Shown here piece by piece: positions 47,735 to 56,706 of a stretch of DNA of 64,000 nt. Positions within the stretch are counted from its first letter, which is position 1. Every line of letters starts with the position of its first letter. A model generated the notes under the pieces. That model had not been told where the DNA came from. It did no database searches and saw only the letters and a program-made list of their open reading frames with translations. The stretch is from Pholiota molesta (Eukaryota; Basidiomycota; Agaricomycetes; Agaricales; Strophariaceae), in NCBI GenBank assembly GCA_014925825.1, contig JACGCK010000024.1:434001-498000 (forward strand). The letters run 5' to 3'. Position numbers and translations under genes: made by a program.

Positions 47735-48470
47735 TGGGCGCCGTAGGTCGCTGCTCGTCGTCCTCGCTGGCTGTTGTCCGTCCTCGCTGGCTGGCCGCCC
47801 GTTCTGCTCGCTGGCCGTCGTCGTCCTTGCTGGCCGTTCTTCGTGCTCGCTGGCGGGGCGTGCGTCTGCTCGCTGGCCGTTTGTCGTACTTGCTGGCTGT
47901 TGTCCGTCTTCGCTGGCTGGCCGTCGTCGTCGCTGACCGTCGTCGTCGCTGGCTGTTCGCGTTGCTGGCCATGGTCCTAGCTCGCCCTCGGCGTTGCTGG
48001 CTGTCGTCCTGGCTCGCCAGCTCGTCGTCGTGTCGCTGGCCCCTCTTTCGCACTCGCTGTCCGTCGTTTGCACCCGCTGGCTCTCACCTCCACCCGCGCC
48101 CCCTCCTGCTCGCTACCCGGACCCACACCCGCACGCCTTTGTTCGACGTATGGCCCCATCCGCCGTCCGCGGTGCCGCGTTTCGTGCTCGCTGGCCGTCC
48201 GCCGTGCTAGCTGGCCGCAATTCGTGCTGGCTGCCCGTCCGCAGTGCTCGATAGCCGTCCGCCGTGTTGACTGGCCGTCCGTGGTGCTCGCTAGCCGTCC
48301 GCCGTGCTCGCTGGCCGTCTGCCGTGCTCTCCTGTTGTCCTGCTCGCCAGCCGGTCGTCCTGCTCGCCAGCCGAACGTCCGTCCTGCTCACCGTCTGGTC
48401 ATGCTCGCTAGCCGCCAGCCGTCGTGCTCTCCAGCCGTCGTGCTCGCCATCCGTCGCTCGGCATGGCAAA
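47735..48470. repeat. Degenerate CTCGCTGGCCGTC tandem array
   Basis: Dozens of variants of GTGCTCGCTGGCCGTC. The complementary theme (GACGGnCAGCGAGCA-like) appears on the other side of the centre at about 50440-50830. The long GC-rich ORFs here are repeat artefacts, open on both strands. Confidence 0.75.
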
Positions 48471-48505
48471 AGGAGGGCGCCTCGTGGTGTCGTCATGTAA
48501 CAGAA

Positions 48506-50058
48506 CCAGCCCACATCCCTCGTAGGAGGGGAGGGACATGCGGAGAGGTTGGGGGACGTGGCGGAGGCGTCGTGGTGGCCTCCGTTGTGATAATGGCGGG
48601 GAGGGCGGCTGCGGGGGCGGACAAACGAGCGCAGAGCTCGTTCGTCATCAGCCAGGTTGTCGGTGCTCGCCCAGGTTTGCTGTGGGTGGGTGTGAGAGGA
48701 GTAAACGGGTGGGGGGACGAGATTTACTTACCTCGTCGTGACCTGCGCCGTCTCTGCTCATCCGCGGCTCCGTGGCGTCGTCATGCTCGTTCGCATAGCC
48801 GCGTTGTTGAGGAAGCGAACCGGCCCACATCCCTCGTTGGAGGGGAGGGGCACACGGCGTGACGTGGGAGGCGAGACGAAGGAGGAGGGGCGGCGGCGTA
48901 CACCCGCGGTATCAGAAGCCAAAGCCGGCCCACATCCCTCGTTGGAGGGGAGGGGCACACGGCTAGGTCGGGGCGTGGCGAGCAGATAGCGGGAGGAGAT
49001 GGAGGAGGAAGGAGGGAGGCGCCGAGGGGGGTAGCGGCGAGGGGAGGTGGTACAGAAGTAAGGTCAACCATGATGATGTTGAACATGGTTGATCGCTGTG
49101 TCCCGTGATTCACGCGGCACACCCGATTGGCTGGAGTCTCCGGCCCGGGGCCTGCCCAAGTCGCGCTCGTCGTTCAATACGTCCCGGTCGACATCAATTT
49201 GAGATGTAGCAACAAAATAAGTATCTAGGTATAGTTTAGAATAGTTATACTTGGTTAAAAATGCTCTCCGGTCCGAGGAATTGAAGTCTAACTAGTTGAA
49301 TATCATTGGACTTACTTCGACGCAAGAGACATCTTAAAAAGCTAACACTTAGTTGACCGATTTCAAGTACAATGAATGTATTTGTTCATACAATTTGTAC
49401 CTCACTCATAAAAACATTGGAAAGTGTACTATAGACAGTCTATTATATAGTCGTGCAGTTTTTAGCCGTGTACCTAGCATGAATCTTTCTCAAAAAATTA
49501 ATCTTCATTCCAATATTTTCAGTGTGAATACGAAGATCACCACGGAATTCTTGAAATAGCAAATAACATCATTTTGAAGTAATTTCTTTGAAATTCTTCT
49601 TGAGTAATACTAGCTATACTAGCTACCTACTGTAATACACGCGAAAATATGCCTTAAAAAAATGATAGACGTCCTCAGCGACGTCCTCGACGATGGCGAG
49701 GCGACCGGCAATACATTTGCCGGTCATTTCAAGCTCCGCTTGAAAGCGAAATCAACCAAATCTTGGTTGATTTCGCTTTCCACCACGCCCTCCTCGCCAC
49801 GCCGCCGCCACCACCACCCTTCAATCACCCCTCCCACCTGCCGACTACCACCACCACCACCACCACCTTGCTGTGCGCCCTCCCCTCGTTAGAGGGATGG
49901 GCCAGCTCTGACTCCGACCGCGCCTCCCCACCGTGCGCCCCTCCCCTCCAACGAGGGATGTGGGCCGGCTCCAGGGCTCGACACCCACCACGACGACCGC
50001 GCACCCGTCCTCCATTTGCTGCGCGCCCCTCCCCTCCAATGAGGGATGTGGGCCGGCT
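48506..50058. repeat. Six copies of a 38-bp motif, three forward and three reversed
   Basis: The motif GGCCCACATCCCTCGTTGGA, continuing into GGGGAGGGGCACACGG, occurs forward at about 48506-48540, 48820-48858 and 48925-48963. It occurs reversed at about 49873-49904, 49932-49970 and 50021-50058. The three-plus-three arrangement is symmetric about the AT-rich centre (about 49150-49650), so the foldback symmetry extends well beyond the TIRs. Confidence 0.8.
49743..49781. repeat. Perfect hairpin
   Basis: GAAAGCGAAATCAACCAA is followed within a few bases by its exact reverse complement TTGGTTGATTTCGCTTTC. Just upstream is a second small dyad, ACCGGCAAnnnnnTTGCCGGT. Both are inside the central part of the 4.5-kb element. 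Confidence 0.85.
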
Positions 50059-50831
50059 TATGCTCGATACCCGCACTGGCAAGACGACGCGAGCCGCGCA
50101 AGGGATGTCGACAGATGGTGGGGATTAGCTGGCCAGAGGTAGGTTGGGCGCTAGGGCGGGTCGGGGCGAACGGCTGGGGCAGTACGGCCAACGCGAGCGC
50201 TCGGAACGGCTGGGGCGATACGGGCAAGGCCCAGCCGTCGGGCACTGATTGTAGGCCGACGGGTGCAGGCGCAGGACGGCTGGGTACGGGCCAGCGCTGG
50301 GCGCCTGCCATCTCGCCCTGTCCCACCTACCTCCACCGTGCTCGCATGGGGGTCTTCCTCGCATGCGCCGTGCACCCGCCGTTTGCCACCTCGCACCCTC
50401 CTACATCGGCAGGAGCGACGCGATGGAGGGAGTAGGCGCAGAGACGAGACGGCTGTGGGTGGGCGCAGGCTGCCCACACGACCAGCAACCACACCAGCCA
50501 CCAGACCGACGGCAGGCGCGCCAGCCAGCGAAGCTGCCGACCGGCGAGCACGACGCACAGGGAGTAGGATGCACCACGAACGCAACGGAACGCCGAGCAG
50601 AAAGGCGGGGAGGACGATGGGCAATGGCCAGACGGACGACAAGCGAGCGCGAGGGTCCACGGACGACGGATCGCGGCCGCGAATCGAGCAAGACAGACGA
50701 CGAACAGCGAGAGCAAGGACGGCAGCAGCGAGCATGGACGAGCATGACGGACAGAGAGGGCGACGACCGACCACGAGGATGAGGGTGGGGAGGCTGGCCA
50801 GTACGACGAGCGGCGAGCAGTGAGCATGAAG

Positions 50832-51494
50832 GAGGGCGAGGACGAGCATTTGCTCGTCCTCGCTCACCTCTTCGCTCTATTTATCTTACTTTTAGTATAT
50901 GCTATGTTGTAGTTATAAAATTTAATGAAATAAACCACATATACCACATAGCATCCGCCATAAATGAGGAAAAGCGACGGAAAACGCGAGCAGGCGCCCG
51001 GGCTATGTAGCTGAAAAATCTAAAATTAGATATTGCGCGCTAAATATAGAGCGTCATCCATAAGCCCCCCGCCGAATCCACCCCTTCCCGCCCTCTCCGA
51101 CGCGCGCAAAGGGCTGCATTAGGTGCATACATTATTTATATACACCCCTCCTTTTTTTCCCGCTCAAAAGCGCCCCCGTCGCCGCCCTACAGCGAGCGCG
51201 GCCCCCCGAGCATCAAATCCTGTGTTGTTTACCTATGTTAGGCTACAGCCCCAAGCGCCCGCCCCGCGCCCGCCCTCATCCACAGCGCCCTACACATCCC
51301 GCTACCCCTTTTGGGATACACGGCACATATCCACCATCACCCACTCATCCAGCCATCAATTGGTCAGCTCACGGCGCCCCCGGCATATCCTCTAAATCCC
51401 CTGCCAAATGGCCCATGGGTAACTACCAGGCTGGATGTATCACAGCAGATGGGTAACTACCCATTTTGATACATGATTCTAGCGTCTATGGCTG
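50832..51494 (-). repeat. Right terminal inverted repeat
   Basis: Inverted copy of 47000-47665. The inner border carries CGAGCATTTGCTCGTCCTCG, matching CGAGCAAATGCTCGTCCTTG on the left arm. Confidence 0.85.
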
Positions 51495-51499
51495 GGCTT

Positions 51500-51800
51500 T
51501 GGATGTCGTGAATTGGAGGAGGTCTTGCTGGAGCGGCCGAGGTGAGCATGATCCAGAAAAACGGATGGCAGCTCACGGTGAAATCGTCCGCCAGCCACCA
51601 ACGACACCTCCCGCGACGCCAAACACCGTGCCTCGTCGTAAATTTGGACTTGTCGTCGTCGCCCAGAGTGCATCGCAGCAATGAGCTGCCGAGCTGGCAT
51701 AGCCAAGGTAAGCAAGGATGCAAGACAACGCCAGGCGACTCACGTTGCCCATTGAGCCTGATCGTCGACGCTGAGTCGTCGTTGATGCAATGGATCCTTG
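51500..51800 (-). pseudogene. Minus-strand ORF abutting the 4.5-kb element
   Basis: Exon-like sequence on the minus strand begins near ATGGGCAAC (about 51750), has a GTGAGTCGCC...TATGCCAG intron-like gap, and continues as RQLIAAMHSGRRRQVQIYDE. It reaches the element border after KTSSNSRHPKP. The coding part therefore ends at, or was cut by, the insertion at 51495-51501. No domain recognised. Confidence 0.3.
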
Positions 51801-51817
51801 CCAGTGCAATGCAAACA

Positions 51818-52046
51818 GTACAAAATGCACTGTTCGGCTAGCCCGGATGACTGTGCCTTCACAAATTGCACATTTCGCTACAAGCATAACGATCTGCTCT
51901 GCGAACAGCACATTTTGTGCTGTTCGGCTAGCCCACGCGTTTCGCTATTATTGGAACAGTACATTTTGTGGGTGGTCGGCTAGCCCACGTGTTTCGCTAT
52001 TCATGGAACAGTATATTTTGTGGTGGTCGGCTAGCCCACACATTCC
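51818..52046. repeat. Dyad-repeat block 1 (GTACATTTTGT / GGCTAGCC)
   Basis: Four copies of GAACAGTACATTTTGT-like sequence, each followed by TTCGGCTAGCCCAC and, in two or three, TTTCGCTATT. Period about 51 bp. Shared with blocks at 52720-52950, 55400-55600 and 56310-56530. Confidence 0.8.
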
Positions 52047-52090
52047 CACAGAGAGACAACACTATATTGAGTAATTACGCGGCCAGATCA

Positions 52091-52674
52091 CTACCTACCC
52101 TAATCATATTTTGAGACATCAGAAACACCAATAAAACGAGTGGCCTTACCCTATGCACCCGGTCATAGTCAATATCCAACACGTCGTGCCAATGTTGAGA
52201 GGGAATGCTAGTGACGGTGCTGATTGCCTTAGCCATTACGCCGCTTCGCACCTATTCAGAGCATTAGAAGGAAGACACAGTGTGAATATGAAGGAGCTTA
52301 CCTTTTTCTTGAGAGCGCCTTCTTCAAAGGTGGGCCAGCGATCTCGGGATATCTTGTCAATACGTTTGAAGTACTCTTTTAGGTTGCCTTCGGCCTCTGC
52401 TTGGTGATAGAAAATGGCAGCGTGCTTTGCGAACTTCCAGATTGCATATGAGTACCTGTCAACCCCGGCAGCTTCGACGTCGGAGGAAGCAGGGGATGCA
52501 AGCATCGCCTGCCTGATCTCGAGGAGCATCGCCACCCAAGGATCGATCCCTTGAGTGAGTTTGGTGCCGGACACGACTTCGGAAGGCTCAGTCATCTGAT
52601 CCCCAGGTCAATGCAGTTTCCTACCACCTACATTCAGCAGTACTTACCTTGGCCGCTTCAATGCCCAAGGACAT
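52091..52674 (-). CDS. Small protein of unknown function
   Basis: Starts MSLGIEAAK at 52674, splices into MTEPSEVVSGTKLTQGIDPW, and continues through YSYAIWKFAKHAAIFYHQAE, NLKEYFKRIDKISRDRWPTF and EEGALKKK. A further exon carries VRSGVMAKAISTVTSIPSQH and HDVLDIDYDRVHR, then a short end at TAG 52091-52093. Helical and charged, with no recognised domain. Three introns with good GT-AG borders support a real gene. It is preceded by dyad-repeat block 2. Confidence 0.55.
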
Positions 52675-52719
52675 AGATAGATGATGGGGGGATGAAAGCA
52701 ACGAGGTGTTCAGTTATTC

Positions 52720-52950
52720 TTCGAACAGTACATTTTGAGGTGTTCGGCTAGCCCACGCGTTGCCGACTAGTACAAAATGTGCCATTGACCATCCCGCGCA
52801 TGCCGGCCACATAACAGTACAAAATGTGCCCATGACGGTTGACCAGCCGGCGCTTGTTCGGGCATGCAAACAGCACAAGTTGTGGGATGGCAAACGGTAC
52901 AATTTGTACTCCCCGACAAAGTCCGCCATACGTAGTACAAATGTACCAGA
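52720..52950. promoter_or_regulatory. Dyad-repeat block 2, upstream of the 52674 gene
   Basis: Contains AACAGTACATTTTGAGG, TAGTACAAAATGTGCC, CAGTACAAAATGTGCCC, CAGCACAAGTTGTG, CGGTACAATTTGTACTCC and AGTACAAATGTACC, plus GGCTAGCCCACGCG. It lies 50-280 bp 5' of the ATG of the minus-strand gene. The regulatory role is inferred from position and dyad symmetry only. Confidence 0.5.
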
Positions 52951-53117
52951 GTCCACGGCATACTCATTTAGAATGTAGAAAGCAGTCACCAACAACATCA
53001 ATTCTCAGAGAAGCACTATTAAAAGGAAGAAAGGAAGAGAACTATGAAATGATGTCGAACGAAGAAGGGACCTACACTTGCCCTCGTTGAACACCCAAAG
53101 TTCTACCCATAGTCCTC

Positions 53118-55368
53118 CTAGTCCTCTTTGTCCTCCTCGCCATCCGCATCTTCCTCGCCATCCGCATCCCTGGTGTTGTGAGTCGGCCTGGCCTCTGCAG
53201 TGTTTCGATCCTCTGGATGCAGCTCGCTCTGAGGGTCCAGAGGTTCCCACGTATCTGGCAAAAAAACATTGTGGATAGGTGCGAGCGTGTTCTTGAGGGC
53301 CGCTAGTTGCTCCTTGAGGGAATCCGCCATGGCACCGTGTTCGGGGTACTTTGATAACTGAGCTTGCAAGTGTTCCACCGCCCAGATTGCGGTCGAAGCC
53401 AGTCGCTGCTCACGTTGCGCATACAGTCACGGCGTAGTCAGGCCCAAGACTTCTTGGATTCCAGCCCTAACCAACGTCAAGGCATCTTCATGGATCACCA
53501 TGTTCGACTTTTCGGAAGGCTGTCCGGAGTGCATACGCCCGGTGTGCGAATCTGTACACCCTCAACACCCCCAGTGGCCTTGAACAGCCAAAAATCCAAA
53601 CGGGCAAGATCAGCATTGCATCCGCAACGGAGATTGGCAGCATTGGGATTTGGGTACTGGACTGGACAGTATTTCTCGGCTTTGGTCTTGTCCATGCAAT
53701 TCAAGCAATATTGCTTGTTTCCCTGAAAGCTGAGTTCGTAATTTTTTCAATCACAATTGGTGTGAATCACGTACTCTCTTAAACACTTGTCGAATACCCT
53801 CATAACCAACGGTCAAAATCCAAGGATGCGCTTTTGGGTCCTGTTTAGCTTCACGCATCATGGTGGCAGTCACATTCAAGAACACCTCATTTGGCTTTTC
53901 TGCGAGGTTTGCCATAAGCAATGAGTCTTTGTTGGACCCTTTGCGGTACAATTTCTGCGGCTTCTCTTTCACCAGCTCCAGGTCGATCAACCAGTTGTAG
54001 ACTCGCGCAAAGTCATCCACAGTCGTACGATGCATAAGGTTGATTTCAGGTTGAGGGTAACCCGCGAAGGATATATGCTTTGTGGCTCTCGGGCACACCT
54101 CCTCGACCGCGTCTTCCAGTACTTTAGCTGCATTCAACAACGGCACCATATCTTCATATTCCGCCATGTCTAGGTCTATCGCCTCAAATAATTAGGGTCT
54201 TTACGGTGACCGGCGATGAACTTCTTGTACGATGCCGTGAACTGGGTGTAAGCGGACCCTGGCAATTTGAGGCGGATGAGCTCCCTGCGCCCCTTGAGAT
54301 CTCCATAGAGAGGATTCTGCGTCACGGGGTGGTAAGGCTGAGCCACAGGAATAGGGGCGTAGTGGACCGTCTGAGCCGCCTGGGGGTGGAAATGCTGAGA
54401 CGCCAGAGGCGGCGGGTAGTGGAAAGACTGAGACGCCAGAGGCGGCGGGTAGTGGACACCCTGAGCCTGTCCACCATTGTGCATCTCAAGTCGGGTATGA
54501 TGTTATTGACATGAAACATGTCTTGGTCGGCTATAAGCCATTTAGCTAAGAAAATCTGAAATCACGACGAAACTTACTATGGCCGACTACTCCATCTCCC
54601 TGCTGAGGACACCCGCTGCTTCCAGGCTGCGCTTCTCCCACTATCTGCTGACGATACAGCTCGACCGGCGCATTATTCATATACAGAGGATTTTGCGCTC
54701 CTAAACCGTGGAATCAACCGAAATACCCACAGATGCAAGGTCATAGACACTCACTGCTTCCAACATAAGGCTCTACTCGGAGATTGAAGCCTTGACCATA
54801 GGCATTGTCTCCTACGTAGTCGCCTAAGCCCCTCAGTAAGTAAGCCCCTATACCTTGAGTCAGGCCAAGGAAACTTACCTCTATCCAAGCACTGTGCGTA
54901 ACCTTCAGTGAAAGCACGCATCGGATCAGCGATCTGCTGCCCGATGTATTATAGGGGAGCGAGTTTATCGAGTCTTTATTGATGTAATTAGCCCTCACTC
55001 TAAACACTGCGGCCAGGAATCTTACTGTTGTCAGGCGCAGGCCACTCCATCTCTCTCCGAAGTCGTTGATTGTGCTCCGCAACGAGGCTATGGAGGACAT
55101 CTCTGTCATCTGAGAAGATGTAGATGAATACTCTCACTATACAATCAAAAACCCAGGGAACACTTACTGTTGCACAAGAAGTGGTTTTGCGAGGCCCCCT
55201 CTTCATCTCTTCATACTTCGCCAACACATCCACAATCTTTTGCAGTTGACGGGCGGGATCTTGGTCGTGGACACGGGGATGTGTGAAGTCAACCCATCCC
55301 TCGAGTTTGTCCCGAGCAATTGTAGTTTTAGCCATTGCAAAGGGAGAGGATGAGTACAAAGCGTCCAA
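53118..55368 (-). CDS. Large multi-exon protein of unknown function
   Basis: Starts MDALYSSSPFAMAKTTIARD at 55368. Successive exons carry GWVDFTHPRVHDQDPARQLQ, RDVLHSLVAEHNQRLRREME, MRAFTEGYAQCLDRG, NPLYMNNAPVELYRQQIV and a repeat YPPPLASQxFH (two copies). Then come LKGRRELIRLKLPGSAYTQF, KVLEDAVEEVCPRATKHISF, NWLIDLELVKEKPQKLYRKG and a Cys-rich stretch CLNCMDKTKAEKYC. The end is EHLQAQLSKYPEHGAMADSL and an acidic tail to TAG at 53118-53120. Breaks: a T run one base short at 54186-54188, a shift near 53510, and an in-frame TGA before YAQREQR. I recognise no domain. Confidence 0.5.
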
Positions 55369-55399
55369 TGCGAAAATTTTACCAACCGGAGGCCCGTCT

Positions 55400-55600
55400 A
55401 CCGACTATTGCTCAAACAGTACAATTTGTACCGCTCCAACAGTACAATTTGTACCCATCGGGTAAATCTTTGGCGATTTGCCTGATTTGTATATTTTGTA
55501 CTGTTCGGCTATTCCATGACCAACTCTACGATCGCTTTGTTTTGTACCGATCGTCGATTAGGCTTATATTGATTAGGCGATCTGTACGTTTTGTACCAAC
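55400..55600. promoter_or_regulatory. Dyad-repeat block 3, upstream of the 55368 gene
   Basis: Contains ACAGTACAATTTGTACCG, ACAGTACAATTTGTACCC, TTTGTATATTTTGTACTG, GCTTTGTTTTGTACCG and ATCTGTACGTTTTGTACC. The first lies about 40 bp 5' of the ATG at 55368. Two copies are near-perfect dyads (GTACAA...TTGTAC). Confidence 0.5.
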
Positions 55601-55639
55601 TATCTAGGTATTGCTAGATACCCTTCCTGATGCATACAG

Positions 55640-56248
55640 GATCTACAGACGTGGATTTTGCCTCGACACTGGTCCAGTCTACTCTGCGACCAAATTAATC
55701 CTCATACTATACCCATACTGCGAATAAGAGACTCACTGTTGTCAGTTTCGGACGACGGCGGGCTCTGTTCATCTCTTGCAGGCCATCCATGCGGCCACTC
55801 CTGGCGCTGCGCCTCCGTTAACGGCCATGCAGGTCCAATATCTTCCCATCTGGGAGGCTTGAAAAGCCTCGAGCCCAGGCAGGTTGCACGTCCCAGTTGT
55901 AGGGGGCTTGAACGCCTAAGGGGCATTGTCAGCCTCGAATCCCAGGTATACGCAGACAAGAGACATACCGTTCGTTGCAGCACTGGCCTCGTCAGCAAAT
56001 GTCTCGGCCTGAGACCCCGTAGCCCGTGTGTCCTCAGGACGTGTCAGCGAGGTGTGATCACCTTGGACGCCTCAGCAGTGTCAGACTCAAATCCCAGGGA
56101 TACACAGTCAGAACAAGAGACTTACCGTTCATTGACGCACATGCCTCAGCCTGAGAACCAGCAGGAGATGCCTCGTCAGGTTCTGTCACTGCCTGAGAAG
56201 TCTCAGCAAGCCCCTCCCACGACGTTCAGTCAGCTCTTGTGGAGTCAT
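55640..56248 (-). CDS. Short Glu/Ser/Thr-rich gene with duplicated exon-intron units
   Basis: Starts MTPQELTE at 56248; one base must be restored near 56225 to continue as TSWEGLAETSQAVTEPDEAS. Two successive units have an exon ending in AGSQAEACASMNG or TGSQAETFADEASAATNG, then an intron starting GTAAGTCTCTTG or GTATGTCTCTTG. The introns share CCTGGGATT and GAGnCTGACA, so exon plus intron was duplicated. A last exon reads LFKPPRWEDIGPAWPLTEAQ to SSETDN, followed by GTGAGT. The 3' end is unclear; joining to the gene at 55368 cannot be excluded. Confidence 0.4.
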
Positions 56249-56309
56249 GGGAGTAACACAGTCGGAAGGAAGAGAATGAAAGGGAATTTCACTTGCCCTC
56301 GAGCTTATT

Positions 56310-56530
56310 GCTCAAATGGTACATTTTGTAGTCGTTGGCTTGATTGAACACCTGATTGCCGAGATGGTACATGTTGTACTCTTTGGGTCTGCTTTCACCA
56401 GCCCGCTGCCGATCTGTACATTTTGTATCGTTTGGGTATTTTTCACCAGCCTGTTGATGATCTACGCATTTTGTACTGTTTGGCATTTCTTCACCAGCCG
56501 CCCGCCGATCTGTACGTTTTGTATCGTTCT
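56310..56530. promoter_or_regulatory. Dyad-repeat block 4, upstream of the 56248 gene
   Basis: Five copies in a period of about 47 bp: AATGGTACATTTTGTAG, GATGGTACATGTTGTACT, GATCTGTACATTTTGTATCG, GATCTACGCATTTTGTACTG and GATCTGTACGTTTTGTATCG. They are separated by TTCACCAGCC spacers. Placed 60-280 bp 5' of the ATG at 56248. Confidence 0.55.
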
Positions 56531-56706
56531 AGTAAAATATTGTTCAATATGAGCGTGCTATTCATGTAGGACAACCAATGACGTACTGTCTCTCTCTGAG
56601 AAATACACAATTTACTTGTAAGATGTTTGTCAAAAACATACCTGTTAGTTAAATAGCTTCACTGATTATAGGGCTCGTACATGCAAAGGTTTCGTAGTAT
56701 ATCGAA

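Larger units (their letters stand above)
47000..51494. mobile_element. 4.5-kb non-autonomous element with about 660-bp TIRs
   Basis: The left end (47000 to about 47665) and right end (about 50832 to 51494) are inverted copies, roughly 90% alike by eye. Both contain ATGGGTAGTTACCCAT, a TATATAAATAAT box and, at the inner border, a near-palindrome GGACGAGCAnnTGCTCGTCC. The termini are CACCTGTAGACGCTAG and CAGCCATAGACGCTAG. The heptamer GGCTTTG flanks directly at 46993-46999 and 51495-51501, a plausible target-site duplication. No transposase frame is present; the interior is low-complexity repeats around an AT-rich centre. The CA-type terminus and 7-8 bp duplication are compatible with hAT but not proof. 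TIRs this long make it a foldback-like element. Confidence 0.85.

Noticed and set aside
47574..48862. Long overlapping ORFs on both strands (159-264 aa) in the GC-rich element interior
   Set aside because: They are open because the repeat unit (CTCGCTGGCCGTC and relatives) lacks stop codons. Translations are Arg/Ser/Ala low complexity in every frame, with no splice logic or domain.
49889..50867. Long overlapping ORFs on both strands (up to 238 aa) on the right side of the element
   Set aside because: Same cause as on the left arm: GC-rich repeats readable in several frames and mirrored from the other arm.
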